Source: Kibdelosporangium banguiense
GTDB lineage: Bacteria; Actinomycetota; Actinomycetes; Mycobacteriales; Pseudonocardiaceae
Assembly: GCF_017876405.1 (NCBI RefSeq)
Contig: NZ_JAGINW010000001.1
Coordinates: forward strand, 757,203-821,202
Direction of reading: 5' to 3'
DNA: 64,000 nt
Under the pieces are notes generated by a model. The model was not told where the DNA came from and searched no databases. It worked only from the letters and a program-made list of their open reading frames with translations. Positions 1-8,327 of the stretch are shown one piece after another. The position numbers and the translations under genes were made by a program. Positions within the stretch are counted from its first letter, which is position 1, and each line of letters opens with the position of its first letter.

Positions 1-315
1 CCTGCGCAGCACAGCCGGGCTGAACGGGCTGTCACCGGCGACGGCCCGGCGGATGCCGTCCAGCAGGTCTTCGGGGGCGGCGTCCTTTACGAGGAATCCG
101 CACGCACCCGCGGCAAGAGCCGGATACAGGTGATCGTCGTCGTCGAACGTCGTGAGGGCGACGATCCGGGTGGCCGGGCGTTCGGCCAGGATCCTTGCTG
201 TCGCGGCGATCCCGTCGATGCCCGGCATCCTCAGATCCATCAGCACGACGTCCGGGTGTACCCGGGCGGCGAGCCGGACGGCGTCCTGGCCGTTGGCGGC
301 CGCACCGACGACTTC
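1..315 (-). pseudogene. truncated NarL/LuxR-type response regulator receiver fragment
   Basis: Reading leftwards, this frame gives the second half of a receiver domain: EVVGAAANGQDAV, the phospho-acceptor strand PDVVLMDLRMPG, ALTTFDDDDHLYPAL, the conserved lysine in GFLVKDA, and the linker GDSPFSPAVLRR before a LuxR-type DNA-binding domain that would lie beyond the left edge. The first strand and the acidic pair that bind magnesium are absent. The frame stays open upstream to an ATG at 411, but that stretch is not receiver-like and carries, on the opposite strand, a dehydrogenase C-terminus. I read it as a 5'-truncated gene made by a rearrangement. Whether the DNA-binding part is intact cannot be seen here. 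Confidence 0.75.
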
Positions 316-366
316 CCCTACATGACCGGAACCGCGGTGACTGTCGACGGCGGCGACTCGGCAGGC
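307..366 (+). pseudogene. relic of a short-chain dehydrogenase (SDR) C-terminus
   Basis: The plus frame reads DDFPYMTGTAVTVDGG, which matches the C-terminal signature of FabG-type short-chain dehydrogenases (Y-x-T-G-x-x-x-x-V-D-G-G). Nothing upstream in this frame is dehydrogenase-like; the sequence there is the antisense of the receiver fragment. Downstream the frame runs on past the usual stop. It is therefore an isolated end of a lost gene, abutting the response-regulator fragment at about position 313. Confidence 0.55.
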
Positions 367-403
367 CGTAAACGTGTGCCCCGCCCGGGTTCCCCATGTG
401 AGG

Positions 404-790
404 CTATACATAGCAGTTCCTGCGGCGCAGCATGGCCAGGAACATCGCCGGGAACATGAGGATGTGGCCTGCCGTCATCACCACGTGACCGGAGATCAGG
501 CCGGTCCAGAACGGCACGAACAGCAGCAGGAACGGGATGTACATGGCCAAGGCCATATCGGCGATCTCGGGCCAGCCGTGTTTGCGTAACCGCATCCACA
601 GCGACATACCGATGGTCATGTTCGTCGCCATCACCAGAGCGGCGACATCGGGCCGCTCGTATGCCGTCGCCCACCCTGCCTGGGTGAAGATGAACTCACT
701 CACCGGAGCCAGCAGGAACATTCCCGCGAGCATCGCGACGACCATTTCGGCGTAGTGCCATGAGAATCGGATCACTGTCGTTTTGTTCAT
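404..790 (-). CDS. small four-helix membrane protein, unknown function
   Basis: The 128-residue product starts at MNKTTVIRF, chosen because the longer frame upstream is charged and unlike the rest. It has about four hydrophobic segments (MVVAMLAGMFLLAPV, PDVAALVMATNMTIGMSLW, MALAMYIPFLLLFVPFW and HVVMTAGHILMFPAMFLAML) separated by short charged loops, with H and M residues inside the helices. It looks like an integral membrane protein without a soluble domain. I do not recognise a function. Its stop overlaps the ATG of the degenerate response-regulator frame. No convincing ribosome-binding site precedes the chosen ATG, so it may be leaderless. Confidence 0.6.
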   Translation of the reverse strand: MNKTTVIRFSWHYAEMVVAMLAGMFLLAPVSEFIFTQAGWATAYERPDVAALVMATNMTIGMSLWMRLRKHGWPEIADMALAMYIPFLLLFVPFWTGLISGHVVMTAGHILMFPAMFLAMLRRRNCYV

Positions 791-836
791 GTACCAAGAA
801 TGTGGCCGCCGCCGTACAAGCGGCACCGTCGCGTTG

Positions 837-875
837 TCATGGATCAACCATGCGGATCGCATGGTTGATCCATGA
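837..875. repeat. perfect 18 + 18 bp inverted repeat with a 3-nt centre
   Basis: TCATGGATCAACCATGCG is followed after GAT by its exact reverse complement. It lies between the end of the HAF-repeat gene and the start of the membrane-protein gene, both on the minus strand. As RNA it forms a long hairpin but has no T-run on either side, so it could be a Rho-independent-like terminator for the upstream gene or a protein-binding palindrome for the downstream one. Confidence 0.7.
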
Positions 876-882
876 AGTCAGG

Positions 883-1298
883 CTAGCCCTGTTGGGCGCA
901 GAACCAGCGGGCCGCGCGTTGATCACTGCCGACGCGGTAGTTGCCGATCAGCACCTCGTCGTCGGTGACGTCGCCGAACGGATACGTCGCGGGTTGTTTG
1001 TCGGCCTGGATGGCTGTCCACTCGCCGTTGCGCCACAGCCCAGGCACCCACGAGCCCGTGCCGAACCCACCGAACAGGGTGCCGTGGCTGTTCACCCCGA
1101 GAGGTTGTTGCCCTGGCCGAGAATCATCGAGTTGTCCTCGGTCGCGGCAACAGCTTCGGCACTACTCATACCGCTTGGCAACGGCAGGTCCTGTGCGACG
1201 TACCGGCATTGCGCGGCAACGGCGGCCGGAGCACCGACCGCCGTGCCGAGCGCCAGTCCGACCGCGAGCAAGGTCGCGACTATGTTGCGGCGCTTCAT
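883..1298 (-). pseudogene. secreted HAF-repeat protein split into two overlapping frames
   Basis: The first frame (1298 to 1092) encodes a Sec signal peptide (MKRRNIVATLLAVGLALGT, then GAPAAVAA with cleavage near AVAA/QC) and an extracellular start ending GQGNNLSG then stop. The second frame (1095 to 883) starts at a GTG overlapping that stop (GTGA) and continues VNSHGTLFGGFGTGSWVPGLW, which resembles the HAF repeat (extracellular repeats of type N-x-x-G-x-x-V-G-x-S). The second part has no signal peptide of its own. One missing base in the GGGG at the junction would explain the split, giving a protein of about 138 residues. Real translational coupling of two ORFs is the alternative. Function unknown; secreted. 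Confidence 0.6.
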
Positions 1299-1378
1299 AT
1301 TTCCCCAGGAAGAGTGCCCGTTTGATCAAAGCCTAGCGGCGTGTCAACGGGTCACCCGAGCCAGTTGGCCCCAGATGC

Positions 1379-2383
1379 CTAGCCGAGCCAGGGCAACCGC
1401 AGATCGCTGATCGTCAGCTCGTCCACGATCCGGATCAGGTCGGCCTTCGTCCCCTGGGTGTTGAGGTACAGCCAGTACTTGTCGGTGAGCTGGACGCCGA
1501 TGTCCCCCCAGTCGCCACCGTGGCTCTGGTAGTAGCCCTGCTTGCCGCGAACGGTCACCTGCTCGAGCTGACCAGAGGTGTCCCGTTCCTGCGGCTCGAT
1601 CTCCACCTTGAGCCCGGTGCAACCAGGGCCCCACGAATCCAGGGTCAGATACGCCCCGTCGGATCCGCCCATGGCACTGTAGAGGGTCGGCCGACAACTG
1701 CCCGGCATCCAGCCGAACTGGACGTCCGGGGTGAAGTCGGTGGTGTCCGGCTGCACCGAACGAGCCATCCGCAGCGCTGCGGCGTAGGCGTCCGGCAGGC
1801 GCGAGACGCCTGCCCGGACCACCTTGTCCGGCTCCGCGAGCCACTCGACGAAACCGTCGTCGGCATTCAGTTTGACCAGGTTGCCCTGCTTGCCGTTGAC
1901 GTCCACCTGCTCGACCACCGGGTAGGTCCGCCCAGGCGGCGGGGTACCGGGGTTGCTCAGTGCGGTGCCGTTGGCCACCCGCAATGCGGCGATGGCGGTC
2001 GGGTTCTGCGAACTGGACCACTGCCTGGTCATCCCCTCGGGCCCGTACTCGAGCGACCGCAGGTTCTCGACCATGCCATCAGGCAACCAGGTCGCCCGAT
2101 AACGCATGACCGGGTTCGTACCGGGGACAGTGGACGCGGGGGCAGTGACGACCGTCGAAGCTGGTGGCTGTACCGGCTGCGGGGCGCCCGTCACCAAGAG
2201 CGGCACGGAGACCGCGGCGGCGACCAGACTCATCACACTTGCTGAGAGCAAAGCGAATACTCCTCTCGATGGCCGGCGGCGTGCAGCCGTCGCGGCCATT
2301 ACGGCGTTCACTAGGCGGTGATGGTCCGGGGTCAGCTCCGCACGCTGCTGGAACACGTCTTTGATCGACTCTTCGAGGGTCAT
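1379..2383 (-). CDS. single-pass membrane protein coupled to a SigE-type sigma factor
   Basis: The 334-residue product has a short cytoplasmic N-terminus (TLEESIKDVFQQRAELTPDHHRL), one transmembrane helix (about 41-65, VFALLSASVMSLVAAAVSVPLLV), a Pro/Thr-rich linker and an extracellular domain of about 250 residues with scattered tryptophans and two cysteines (GSCRPTLY and GPGCTGLK). Its ATG overlaps the stop of the sigma-factor gene (ATGA), so the two are translationally coupled. In other actinomycetes, genes downstream of SigE-family sigma factors often encode their membrane partners, so a role in controlling the sigma factor is likely. It has no recognisable zinc-finger anti-sigma motif, so that role is inference. 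Confidence 0.65.
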   Translation of the reverse strand: MTLEESIKDVFQQRAELTPDHHRLVNAVMAATAARRRPSRGVFALLSASVMSLVAAAVSVPLLVTGAPQPVQPPASTVVTAPASTVPGTNPVMRYRATWLPDGMVENLRSLEYGPEGMTRQWSSSQNPTAIAALRVANGTALSNPGTPPPGRTYPVVEQVDVNGKQGNLVKLNADDGFVEWLAEPDKVVRAGVSRLPDAYAAALRMARSVQPDTTDFTPDVQFGWMPGSCRPTLYSAMGGSDGAYLTLDSWGPGCTGLKVEIEPQERDTSGQLEQVTVRGKQGYYQSHGGDWGDIGVQLTDKYWLYLNTQGTKADLIRIVDELTISDLRLPWLG

Positions 2384-2868
2384 CGGACTCCCTTCACGGT
2401 CGTGGTCCGCAGCGTGGCAAGAGCACGGGAGGCGTAGGCACGGACAGTGCTGGAGCGGCACCCCATCACGTCCGCGATCTCGTTGTCCGGCAGGTCGCAG
2501 AAGTAGCGCAGGACCAGCACTGCCTGCTGGGCCCGCGGCAACTCGCCGATCCGGGCCGACAGTTCGGCCCGGTCGTCGTACTGACTGGTGGGATCGGCCA
2601 GTACCGGCTCCAGACCGGGCATCTCGCCCGGCGCGAACGACATGTCGCCCGACGACTTGCGCCGCCGCCACGACAGAAACTGGTTGGTGATCATCCGCCG
2701 CACGTAGGTCTCCGGCAGATCCAGCGAGCTGATCCGGCTCCACTTGCGGTGCGCGCGGATCAGCACCTCCTGCACCACGTCCTCAGCCATGTGCGGGTCA
2801 CCGGTCAGCACCGTCGCGTAGCGCAACAACGCTGGTGACCGGGATTCGACGAACTTGTCGAACGTCAA
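2380..2868 (-). CDS. SigE-family RNA polymerase sigma factor
   Basis: Region 2 (SRSPALLRYATVLTGD, then MAEDVVQEVLIRAHRKW) and region 4 (LPRAQQAVLVLRYFCDLPDNEIADVMGCRSSTVRAYASRAL) are both clear and give a small two-domain sigma-70 factor typical of the actinobacterial SigE family. I place the start at TTG 2868 (giving MTFDKFVESRSP, the usual family N-terminus) because GGAGGAG lies six bases upstream. An ATG at 2892 is the alternative and adds eight residues. It overlaps the membrane-protein gene by four bases. It probably directs its own operon. Confidence 0.85.
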   Translation of the reverse strand: MTFDKFVESRSPALLRYATVLTGDPHMAEDVVQEVLIRAHRKWSRISSLDLPETYVRRMITNQFLSWRRRKSSGDMSFAPGEMPGLEPVLADPTSQYDDRAELSARIGELPRAQQAVLVLRYFCDLPDNEIADVMGCRSSTVRAYASRALATLRTTTVKGVR

Positions 2869-3071
2869 CCCAGCTCCTCCCTCCGTGACCATCCACTGGT
2901 TACACGCCGCCGGAGGGCCGATGTGCTGTGCCGGATCGCTTCCTACTTTCGCAGGTATTCCGGTGTTGATCAGCCGGGTTACCGTCGCTGCCGTCCGGGA
3001 TTCAGCGACGAGGGCAATTCCCGGTGTTTTTCAACAGCATTCTGCTCCCCTGCGAATGAAGGCTGGAACAA

Positions 3072-4208
3072 ATGAACACGCGTATTCTCGGCGCCTTGCT
3101 GACCGCGGGCGCCGCGGTCAGTACTGTCTTTCTGGCGCCGGCCGCCGGCGCTGTGACCCAGTACGACCCGGCGATGATCGACGCGCTCGCCGTGGAGTTG
3201 GGCACCACCCCGAGCCAGGCCGCCGCCCGGCTGAACCAGCAGGAACGGCTGAGCGGGAAACTCGCCGCCCTGCAGGCTTCCGGTGTCGCCACCGACGGTG
3301 CCTACTTCAACCGCGACGGCGCTTTGGTCGTGACCACGTCCTCGCCGGACCGCGTCGCGTCAGTGGGTCTCACGCCGCGGTCCGCGGTTCGCGGCGAACG
3401 GGCCCTCAACCGGCTGTCCGCCCAGGTGGAACGGACAATCGGGGCTGATCTGACCCAGGTCCAGTCGTGGGGGCCGGATCTGGAACGCGATCAGGTCGTG
3501 GTGACCGTCGAGCCCGGCGCGAGCGACGCACTGGTGCACAGGCTGTCCGCAGTGGACGGTGTGGTCGTCTCGCGCGGCGCGGCCAGGATCACCCCACAGG
3601 CCGACGTGGTCCCGGGCCGGATCATGGACCTGGTGCCCGGCACCAACTGCTCGCTCGGTTTCACCGGTACGCGCAACGGCGCCAAGGTTCTGCTGACGGC
3701 CGGGCACTGTGTCGTGGGCAACCCTGACATCCTGGACGCCAACGGCACCCACATCGGCAAGGGCGCGGGCACCCGGTTCCCGTCGGTGGACATGGGCATC
3801 ATGACCATCGACCCCGAGGACACCCCAAGGGCCTATGTGGACACCCGGATGGGCACCACGGTCGCGATCCGTGGCCTGTCCAAGGCGCCGGTCGGCACCT
3901 CGATCTGCAAGGCGGGCAACACAACCGGCTGGACCTGCGGCAAGATCACGCACTACAACCAGTCGGTGCGGTACTCCGGTGAGTCCGTGACCACGACCGG
4001 CCTGGCCCGCGCCACGGTGTGCACCGAAGGCGGCGACAGCGGCGGCGCCTACATCTCCGGCAACACCGCGCAGGGCATGACCTCCGGTGGTCCGGTCGGC
4101 GTCGATTGCGGTTACAACCAGGGCGCCAACGCGACCGGGTCCTACTCCTTCTACCAGCCCGTCGTGGACGCGGCGAACTACTACGGGGTCACTCTCACCA
4201 CCTCGTGA
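3072..4208 (+). CDS. secreted S1-family serine protease with propeptide (streptogrisin/alpha-lytic type)
   Basis: The 378-residue product has a signal peptide (1-27, ending PAAGA), a propeptide of about 150 residues that should act as the folding chaperone, and a chymotrypsin-fold catalytic domain starting near residue 180. The triad is visible: His212 in LLTAGHCVV, Asp240 in SVDMGIM and Ser323 in GGDSGGAY. Six cysteines in the catalytic domain (C193/C213, C279/C289, C317/C346) fit three disulfides. Length and order match streptogrisin-like extracellular proteases, which are exported, self-cleave and degrade protein outside the cell. It stands alone, followed by a strong terminator. Confidence 0.93.
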   Translation: MNTRILGALLTAGAAVSTVFLAPAAGAVTQYDPAMIDALAVELGTTPSQAAARLNQQERLSGKLAALQASGVATDGAYFNRDGALVVTTSSPDRVASVGLTPRSAVRGERALNRLSAQVERTIGADLTQVQSWGPDLERDQVVVTVEPGASDALVHRLSAVDGVVVSRGAARITPQADVVPGRIMDLVPGTNCSLGFTGTRNGAKVLLTAGHCVVGNPDILDANGTHIGKGAGTRFPSVDMGIMTIDPEDTPRAYVDTRMGTTVAIRGLSKAPVGTSICKAGNTTGWTCGKITHYNQSVRYSGESVTTTGLARATVCTEGGDSGGAYISGNTAQGMTSGGPVGVDCGYNQGANATGSYSFYQPVVDAANYYGVTLTTS

Positions 4209-4223
4209 GCCATCTCTTTTGCG

Positions 4224-4255
4224 CGGCCCGGCGGGAAAGTCCTCCCGCCGGGCCG
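4224..4255 (+). terminator. Rho-independent terminator after the S1 protease gene
   Basis: A perfect 13-bp stem (CGGCCCGGCGGGA and its complement) with a six-base loop lies 16 bases after the protease stop and is followed by TTCTCTT. Confidence 0.85.
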
Positions 4256-4276
4256 TTCTCTTGGTACAACGGGCCG

Positions 4277-5101
4277 ATGCGACTGCTCACCGCGCAGGAT
4301 TTTGACGTCTACCCGGACTACCGGATGTTCGGCATCGGGGAGGCCGCGGCCGGGTTCGGGGAAAGCCCGCCGGTGCCGGGCGCGGGCTGGCTGGGCGTGG
4401 GGCAGGCGTCGGTGATGATCGGGGTGATGAACGACCTGCCGGGGACCCGGCCGCTGCGGTTGGAGCACTGGGACGGCGAGCCGCCGGTACCGGACGGCCA
4501 CGACGTGGTGCACACCGTCTTCCTGCAGTTGCCGACCGGAAAGATCACTATCGACCAGATCACCGCAGGCGGGCAGGAGACGAATCTGGACCTGCGGCCC
4601 GGTCTCTACGCGGCAAGGATCTTCGGCTGGCGACAGGAACCGGCCGATGAGCGCTATCTGGTCCAGTTCTGGCTGTTGTGGCCGACCGCGGGGCTGGTTC
4701 GGTCGGCGGGCTGCCAGATCAACGATGGTTACGACCGGTTCGGGATTGTCGACGCTGCCGCAGGCATCCACGAGGTACCACCAGTGGGGGCGGACTGGCT
4801 TGCTGCCGACAGTGCCCTGGTCCAGATCAGGCACGGTAGCGGGCGCCCGGTTCTGCGGCTGGAGCTGTGGGACGGCCCGCCGCCGGGGCTCGGACCGGCC
4901 CAGTTGCGTAAGCCGATCCGGTTACAGCTGCCGTCCGGCCGGATGCAAGTCCTGCAACTGCGGGCCGGCGTGGCCGGAGTCAAGGAGATCCGGGGCGGGA
5001 TGCTCCCTCTGACCGAGATCCCGCCCGGCGACTACCGGGTCGATCTGAGCACCCATGAGCCAGGCAACTACTTGTTCCGATGCTGGCTGACCTCGCCCTA
5101 A
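4277..5101 (+). CDS. unknown protein with two tandem ~130-residue repeats
   Basis: The 274-residue product has no signal peptide or membrane segment. It is an internal duplication. Repeat 1 (YRMFGIGEAAAGF, RPLRLEHWDGEPP, VFLQLPTGKI, LRPGLYAARIFGW, YLVQFWL) matches repeat 2 (YDRFGIVDAAAGI, PVLRLELWDGPPP, IRLQLPSGRM, IPPGDYRVDLSTH, YLFRCWL). The strand-rich pattern suggests two copies of a beta-sandwich. I know no function for it. The start is the ATG after the upstream terminator; longer versions of the frame run through the protease gene. No partner gene is adjacent, since the next gene has its own leader. Confidence 0.7.
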   Translation: MRLLTAQDFDVYPDYRMFGIGEAAAGFGESPPVPGAGWLGVGQASVMIGVMNDLPGTRPLRLEHWDGEPPVPDGHDVVHTVFLQLPTGKITIDQITAGGQETNLDLRPGLYAARIFGWRQEPADERYLVQFWLLWPTAGLVRSAGCQINDGYDRFGIVDAAAGIHEVPPVGADWLAADSALVQIRHGSGRPVLRLELWDGPPPGLGPAQLRKPIRLQLPSGRMQVLQLRAGVAGVKEIRGGMLPLTEIPPGDYRVDLSTHEPGNYLFRCWLTSP

Positions 5102-5157
5102 GTCGTTCGGTAGTCATTGTTGCTACAGTCGGTACCGAGGTTGGAAGGAGCGCTTGC

Positions 5158-5190
5158 GTGATCGTGGCCGAGGACGACGTCTCCGGGTAG
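5158..5190 (+). CDS. 10-residue leader ORF upstream of the ABC-F gene
   Basis: GTG-ATC-GTG-GCC-GAG-GAC-GAC-GTC-TCC-GGG-TAG encodes MIVAEDDVSG. AAGGAG lies seven bases before the GTG, a better ribosome-binding site than that of the ABC-F gene itself. It is followed 11 bases later by a hairpin. Short leader ORFs of this kind precede several actinobacterial and firmicute ABC-F resistance genes, where an antibiotic-stalled ribosome relieves attenuation. Confidence 0.5.
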   Translation: MIVAEDDVSG

Positions 5191-5201
5191 ATCGGAGCCC
5201 G

Positions 5202-5244
5202 GACCAGCGGTGAGCACCGTCTCAAGGTGACACCGCGGCTGGTC
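5202..5244 (+). promoter_or_regulatory. candidate attenuator hairpin before the ABC-F gene
   Basis: GACCAGC (5202-5208) pairs with GCTGGTC (5238-5244), and GGTG just inside pairs with CACC. The loop contains a second GGTG/CACC option, so alternative folds are possible. It sits between the leader ORF and the ABC-F start, where a ribosome stalled on the leader could change folding. Confidence 0.45.
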
Positions 5245-5303
5245 ATGTCCTCACTCAGCCATCTTCGGGCGGCTGTGCGCGCCCGTACCTCATGAGAGCT
5301 CCG

Positions 5304-6899
5304 ATGTCCAAGATCATTTGCTCGAACCTGTCCTTTGCCTGGTCCGACGGCACACCTGTCTTCGAGGACCTCACCTGCACCATCGGGACCGGCCGCACCG
5401 GCCTGGTCGCGCCCAACGGCGCCGGCAAAAGCACGCTGCTCAAGCTGATCGCCGGTGAACACCAGCCGCTGAGCGGAAGCGTGTCCGTCGACGGTGTGCT
5501 CGGTTACCTGCCGCAGACACTGCCGTTGACCGGGGATCTGACCGTCGCCGAAGTGCTGGAGATCGCACCGATTGTTCGTGCGCTGGCCGCGATCGAGGGC
5601 GGCGACGCCAGCGAGGAACACTTCACCGTGGTCGGTTCCGACTGGGACATCGAGGAACGGGCCCGCGCCGAACTCGACCGGCTCGGCCTGGGCGACGTCA
5701 CCCTGGAAGGGCCGTTGAGCACACTCAGCGGCGGCCAGATCGTCTCCCTCGGACTGGCCGCCCAACTGTTGAAACAGCCCGATGTGCTGCTGCTCGACGA
5801 GCCGACCAACAATCTCGACCGCGACGCCCGGCATCGGCTGTATGACGTGCTCGGCGGATGGAAAGGTTGTCTGCTGCTGGTCAGCCACGACCGGGCGTTG
5901 CTCGACCGGATGGATCGGATCGCGGAGCTCGACCAGGGACAGCTGACCTTCTTCGGCGGGACCTTCACCGAGTACGAGACCACGAAGCGGGCAGCGCGGG
6001 ATGTCGCGGAGAAGAACCTCCGCAACGCCGAACAGGAACTCAAGCGCGAGAAGCGGGAACTGCAGCAAGCCCGCGAACGTGCCGCCCGTCGCGCAAGCAC
6101 CGGCGCACGAACCAACAGCGACATCCCCAGGATCGCGCTGGGCAGAGTGAAGCGGAAGGCCCAGGAGTCCGCGGGCAAGGCGAATGACCTGCATTCCCAA
6201 CGGCTCGGCTCTGTCGAGGCCAAAGTGGACGAAGCAGGGCGAGCCGTACGCGACGAGCAGACAATGACATTGTCCTTGCCGGACACCACAGTCCCGGCCG
6301 GCCGCACCATGTTCCACGGTGAACGGATGCAGGTCCGCGGACTGTTCCAAGACGAAGGCCTGACCCTCGCGATCCGCGGCCCCGAACGAATCGCCCTCAC
6401 CGGGGCCAACGGCACCGGCAAGTCGACGCTCCTACGGATCATCAGCGGCGATCAGAAGCCGGACAGCGGCTTGATGAACCGGGCCGACGGACGTGTCGCA
6501 CTGCTGTCCCAGCGCCTTGACCTGCTCGATGCCGACCGCACCACCACAGAGAACCTGCGTTCGGCCGCCCCGCACATGCCCGAACCGGACATGATGAACC
6601 TGTTGGCACGCTTCCTTTTCCGCGGATCACGGGCACACCAGCCGGTCAGCACTTTGTCCGGCGGCGAACTGCTGCGGGCAACACTGGTGTGCATGCTGTG
6701 CGCCGAGCCTGCCCCGCAACTGCTTCTGCTCGACGAACCCACCAACAACCTGGATCTCACCAGCGTCGAGCAGCTCACCAGTGCACTCAACGCCTACCGG
6801 GGCGCGTTCGTCGTGGTCAGTCACGACGACCGGTTCCTGGACGAGATCGGCGTGCGCCGCCGGCTGAACCTGGCCGACGGCAAACTGACCGAGAGCTGA
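5304..6899 (+). CDS. ABC-F family ATPase, probable antibiotic-resistance ribosome-protection protein
   Basis: The 531-residue product has two ABC domains in one chain and no membrane segment, the ABC-F pattern. Domain 1 has Walker A APNGAGKS (36-43), signature LSGGQ (141-145) and LLLDEPTNNLD (162-172). A basic, coiled linker follows (about 225-325, rich in K/R/E). Domain 2 has GANGTGKS (367-374), LSGGE (451-455) and LLLDEPTNNLD. ABC-F proteins bind the ribosomal E site and dislodge drugs or assist translation. Its length and the leader/hairpin upstream favour the resistance type (macrolide-lincosamide-streptogramin/pleuromutilin class) over a housekeeping EttA type. ATG 5304 is preferred over ATG 5292 by position relative to GAGAG. 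Confidence 0.9.
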   Translation: MSKIICSNLSFAWSDGTPVFEDLTCTIGTGRTGLVAPNGAGKSTLLKLIAGEHQPLSGSVSVDGVLGYLPQTLPLTGDLTVAEVLEIAPIVRALAAIEGGDASEEHFTVVGSDWDIEERARAELDRLGLGDVTLEGPLSTLSGGQIVSLGLAAQLLKQPDVLLLDEPTNNLDRDARHRLYDVLGGWKGCLLLVSHDRALLDRMDRIAELDQGQLTFFGGTFTEYETTKRAARDVAEKNLRNAEQELKREKRELQQARERAARRASTGARTNSDIPRIALGRVKRKAQESAGKANDLHSQRLGSVEAKVDEAGRAVRDEQTMTLSLPDTTVPAGRTMFHGERMQVRGLFQDEGLTLAIRGPERIALTGANGTGKSTLLRIISGDQKPDSGLMNRADGRVALLSQRLDLLDADRTTTENLRSAAPHMPEPDMMNLLARFLFRGSRAHQPVSTLSGGELLRATLVCMLCAEPAPQLLLLDEPTNNLDLTSVEQLTSALNAYRGAFVVVSHDDRFLDEIGVRRRLNLADGKLTES

Positions 6900-7000
6900 G
6901 CATTCCACTAACGGGTGATTGTGGACAGGCGTCCGTAACAGCGAAAAGATCCCCTCCGAAGGTTGTTCCGCCGACACCGAGCGGAACGGGGTTGATCGCT

Positions 7001-8327
7001 GTGCCGTACACCGATTTCCGTTTCATCGCCTACGAAGTGGAGACCGCGACAGAGCCGATAGCCGGGGGCGATGTGATCTCCGGCTATCCGGCGGGCGGGC
7101 TCGCACCGCCGGCCGCGGATATCGAGATGCCCAAGGCACCTGACGGCAGGACCGGTCTTCACCGTGTCGTCGCACATCGAGAACGAGCACAAGGACTACC
7201 TGTACGCGTCGGCCGCGATCTCGTTGCTGGACATCGCTCATGCCGATGTCCACTGCAAGGCCAACGACGACGGGCTGACCTTGCTGACGAACCTGAAAGC
7301 CGGGCAGAGCGGCGAAGGTGCCTGGACGGACCAGCATCTGGAGATCTTCGCCAGCCGCGAGAAGTCGTTGTTCCGGCTGGCTTTCAGCTGCGACTTCGGG
7401 ATGCGTAACGTGACACTGGGCGGATTCACACTGTTCGACCAGGTGACTGTGCCATGCATCGACATCCCGGACTTCGCGGTCAAGGCGGATCTCAAGATCG
7501 AGGTGGACGCCTCGGCCGGAACCTTCCACCTCGGTGGCACACTGCGTTTCACCTTCATGCAAGAGTCGCTCGACACCGGCTTCTCGATCAACGTGCGACT
7601 GCTTGACGCGCCGGGAAAGCTGGCCGGGATCGGCACGCTGCTGCTCGACTGGATCTCCGGCAATCTGGCGAGCGTACTCGCGGGAGCGCTCAACACCGCG
7701 GCCAAGTTCGCCGAGTGGGTCCGCGTGAACGTTGTGCCGTACGCACTTTCCGCGTTCGGCATCGCGCTGGTACTGGGCGGCCCGTTCGGTCTTGGGGCCG
7801 CCGCAGCGCTGCGGATCCTCGTCGGGTCGGGGCTGGGCGGCGATGCGGTGTCCGCCGCGATGCGCGACGCGTTCAGCTGGACAGACCCGATTCTGCGGGC
7901 GGCCGATCAGGCATTCGACGAGTTCACCTCACGCGTCGGCAGTCTGATCGGCTCGCACGATGTGGATATGGTCGTGTTCAACCTGACTCCGCACATCCTG
8001 GAGGTCACCGGTGCGCACGGCGGCGAGATCACCCCGCACACCGGTCTGCAGATCAAGCCGGGCGGCGCCGGGATCGTCGCGAGGTACCGCGCCTCCAGCG
8101 GCACCTGGGAATGGGTCTACCTACGCGACAACGACACCGGCCGGCAGTATCAGCTCTACATCCAGCTGTCGCGGTTCATCTCCAACCGGCACACCGGTTT
8201 CGACTACTACAACCCCAATCCGCAGGAGGAGAACTCCGGATCGGTCGAGCTGCCTGCCGACGTCGCCTCGAAGCAATGGAACGGCGGACAGGCAGCGGCC
8301 TTCACCCTGCACCGGGTGCCCAGCTGA
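7001..8327 (+). CDS. unknown protein with a hydrophobic glycine-rich segment; frameshift near 7147
   Basis: A GTG at 7001 opens a frame (VPYTDFRFIAYEVETAT... IEMPKAPDGR) that is lost near 7147. One base further the sequence continues in the next frame as GPVFTVSSHIENEHKDYLYASAA and runs to 8327. Deleting one base at 7148 would give one continuous protein of about 441 residues. The body has strand-rich sequence, then a long uncharged stretch (YALSAFGIALVLGGPFGLGAAAALRILVGSGLGG), then a C-terminal beta-rich part (VVFNLTPHILEVTG, WEWVYLRDND, YYNPNPQEENSG). No signal peptide. I do not recognise the family. A pore-forming or membrane-inserting role is conceivable from the hydrophobic segment but unproven. 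An unbroken downstream start would be GTG 7164. Confidence 0.55.

Noticed and set aside
2384..2743. N-terminal extension of the membrane protein at 1379-2383
   Set aside because: It overlaps the sigma-factor gene in another frame, has no homology, and ATG 2383 is coupled to the sigma stop.
4980..6442. Long minus-strand frames opposite the ABC-F gene
   Set aside because: Ser/Arg-rich shadow translations of the ABC-F coding strand with no motif.
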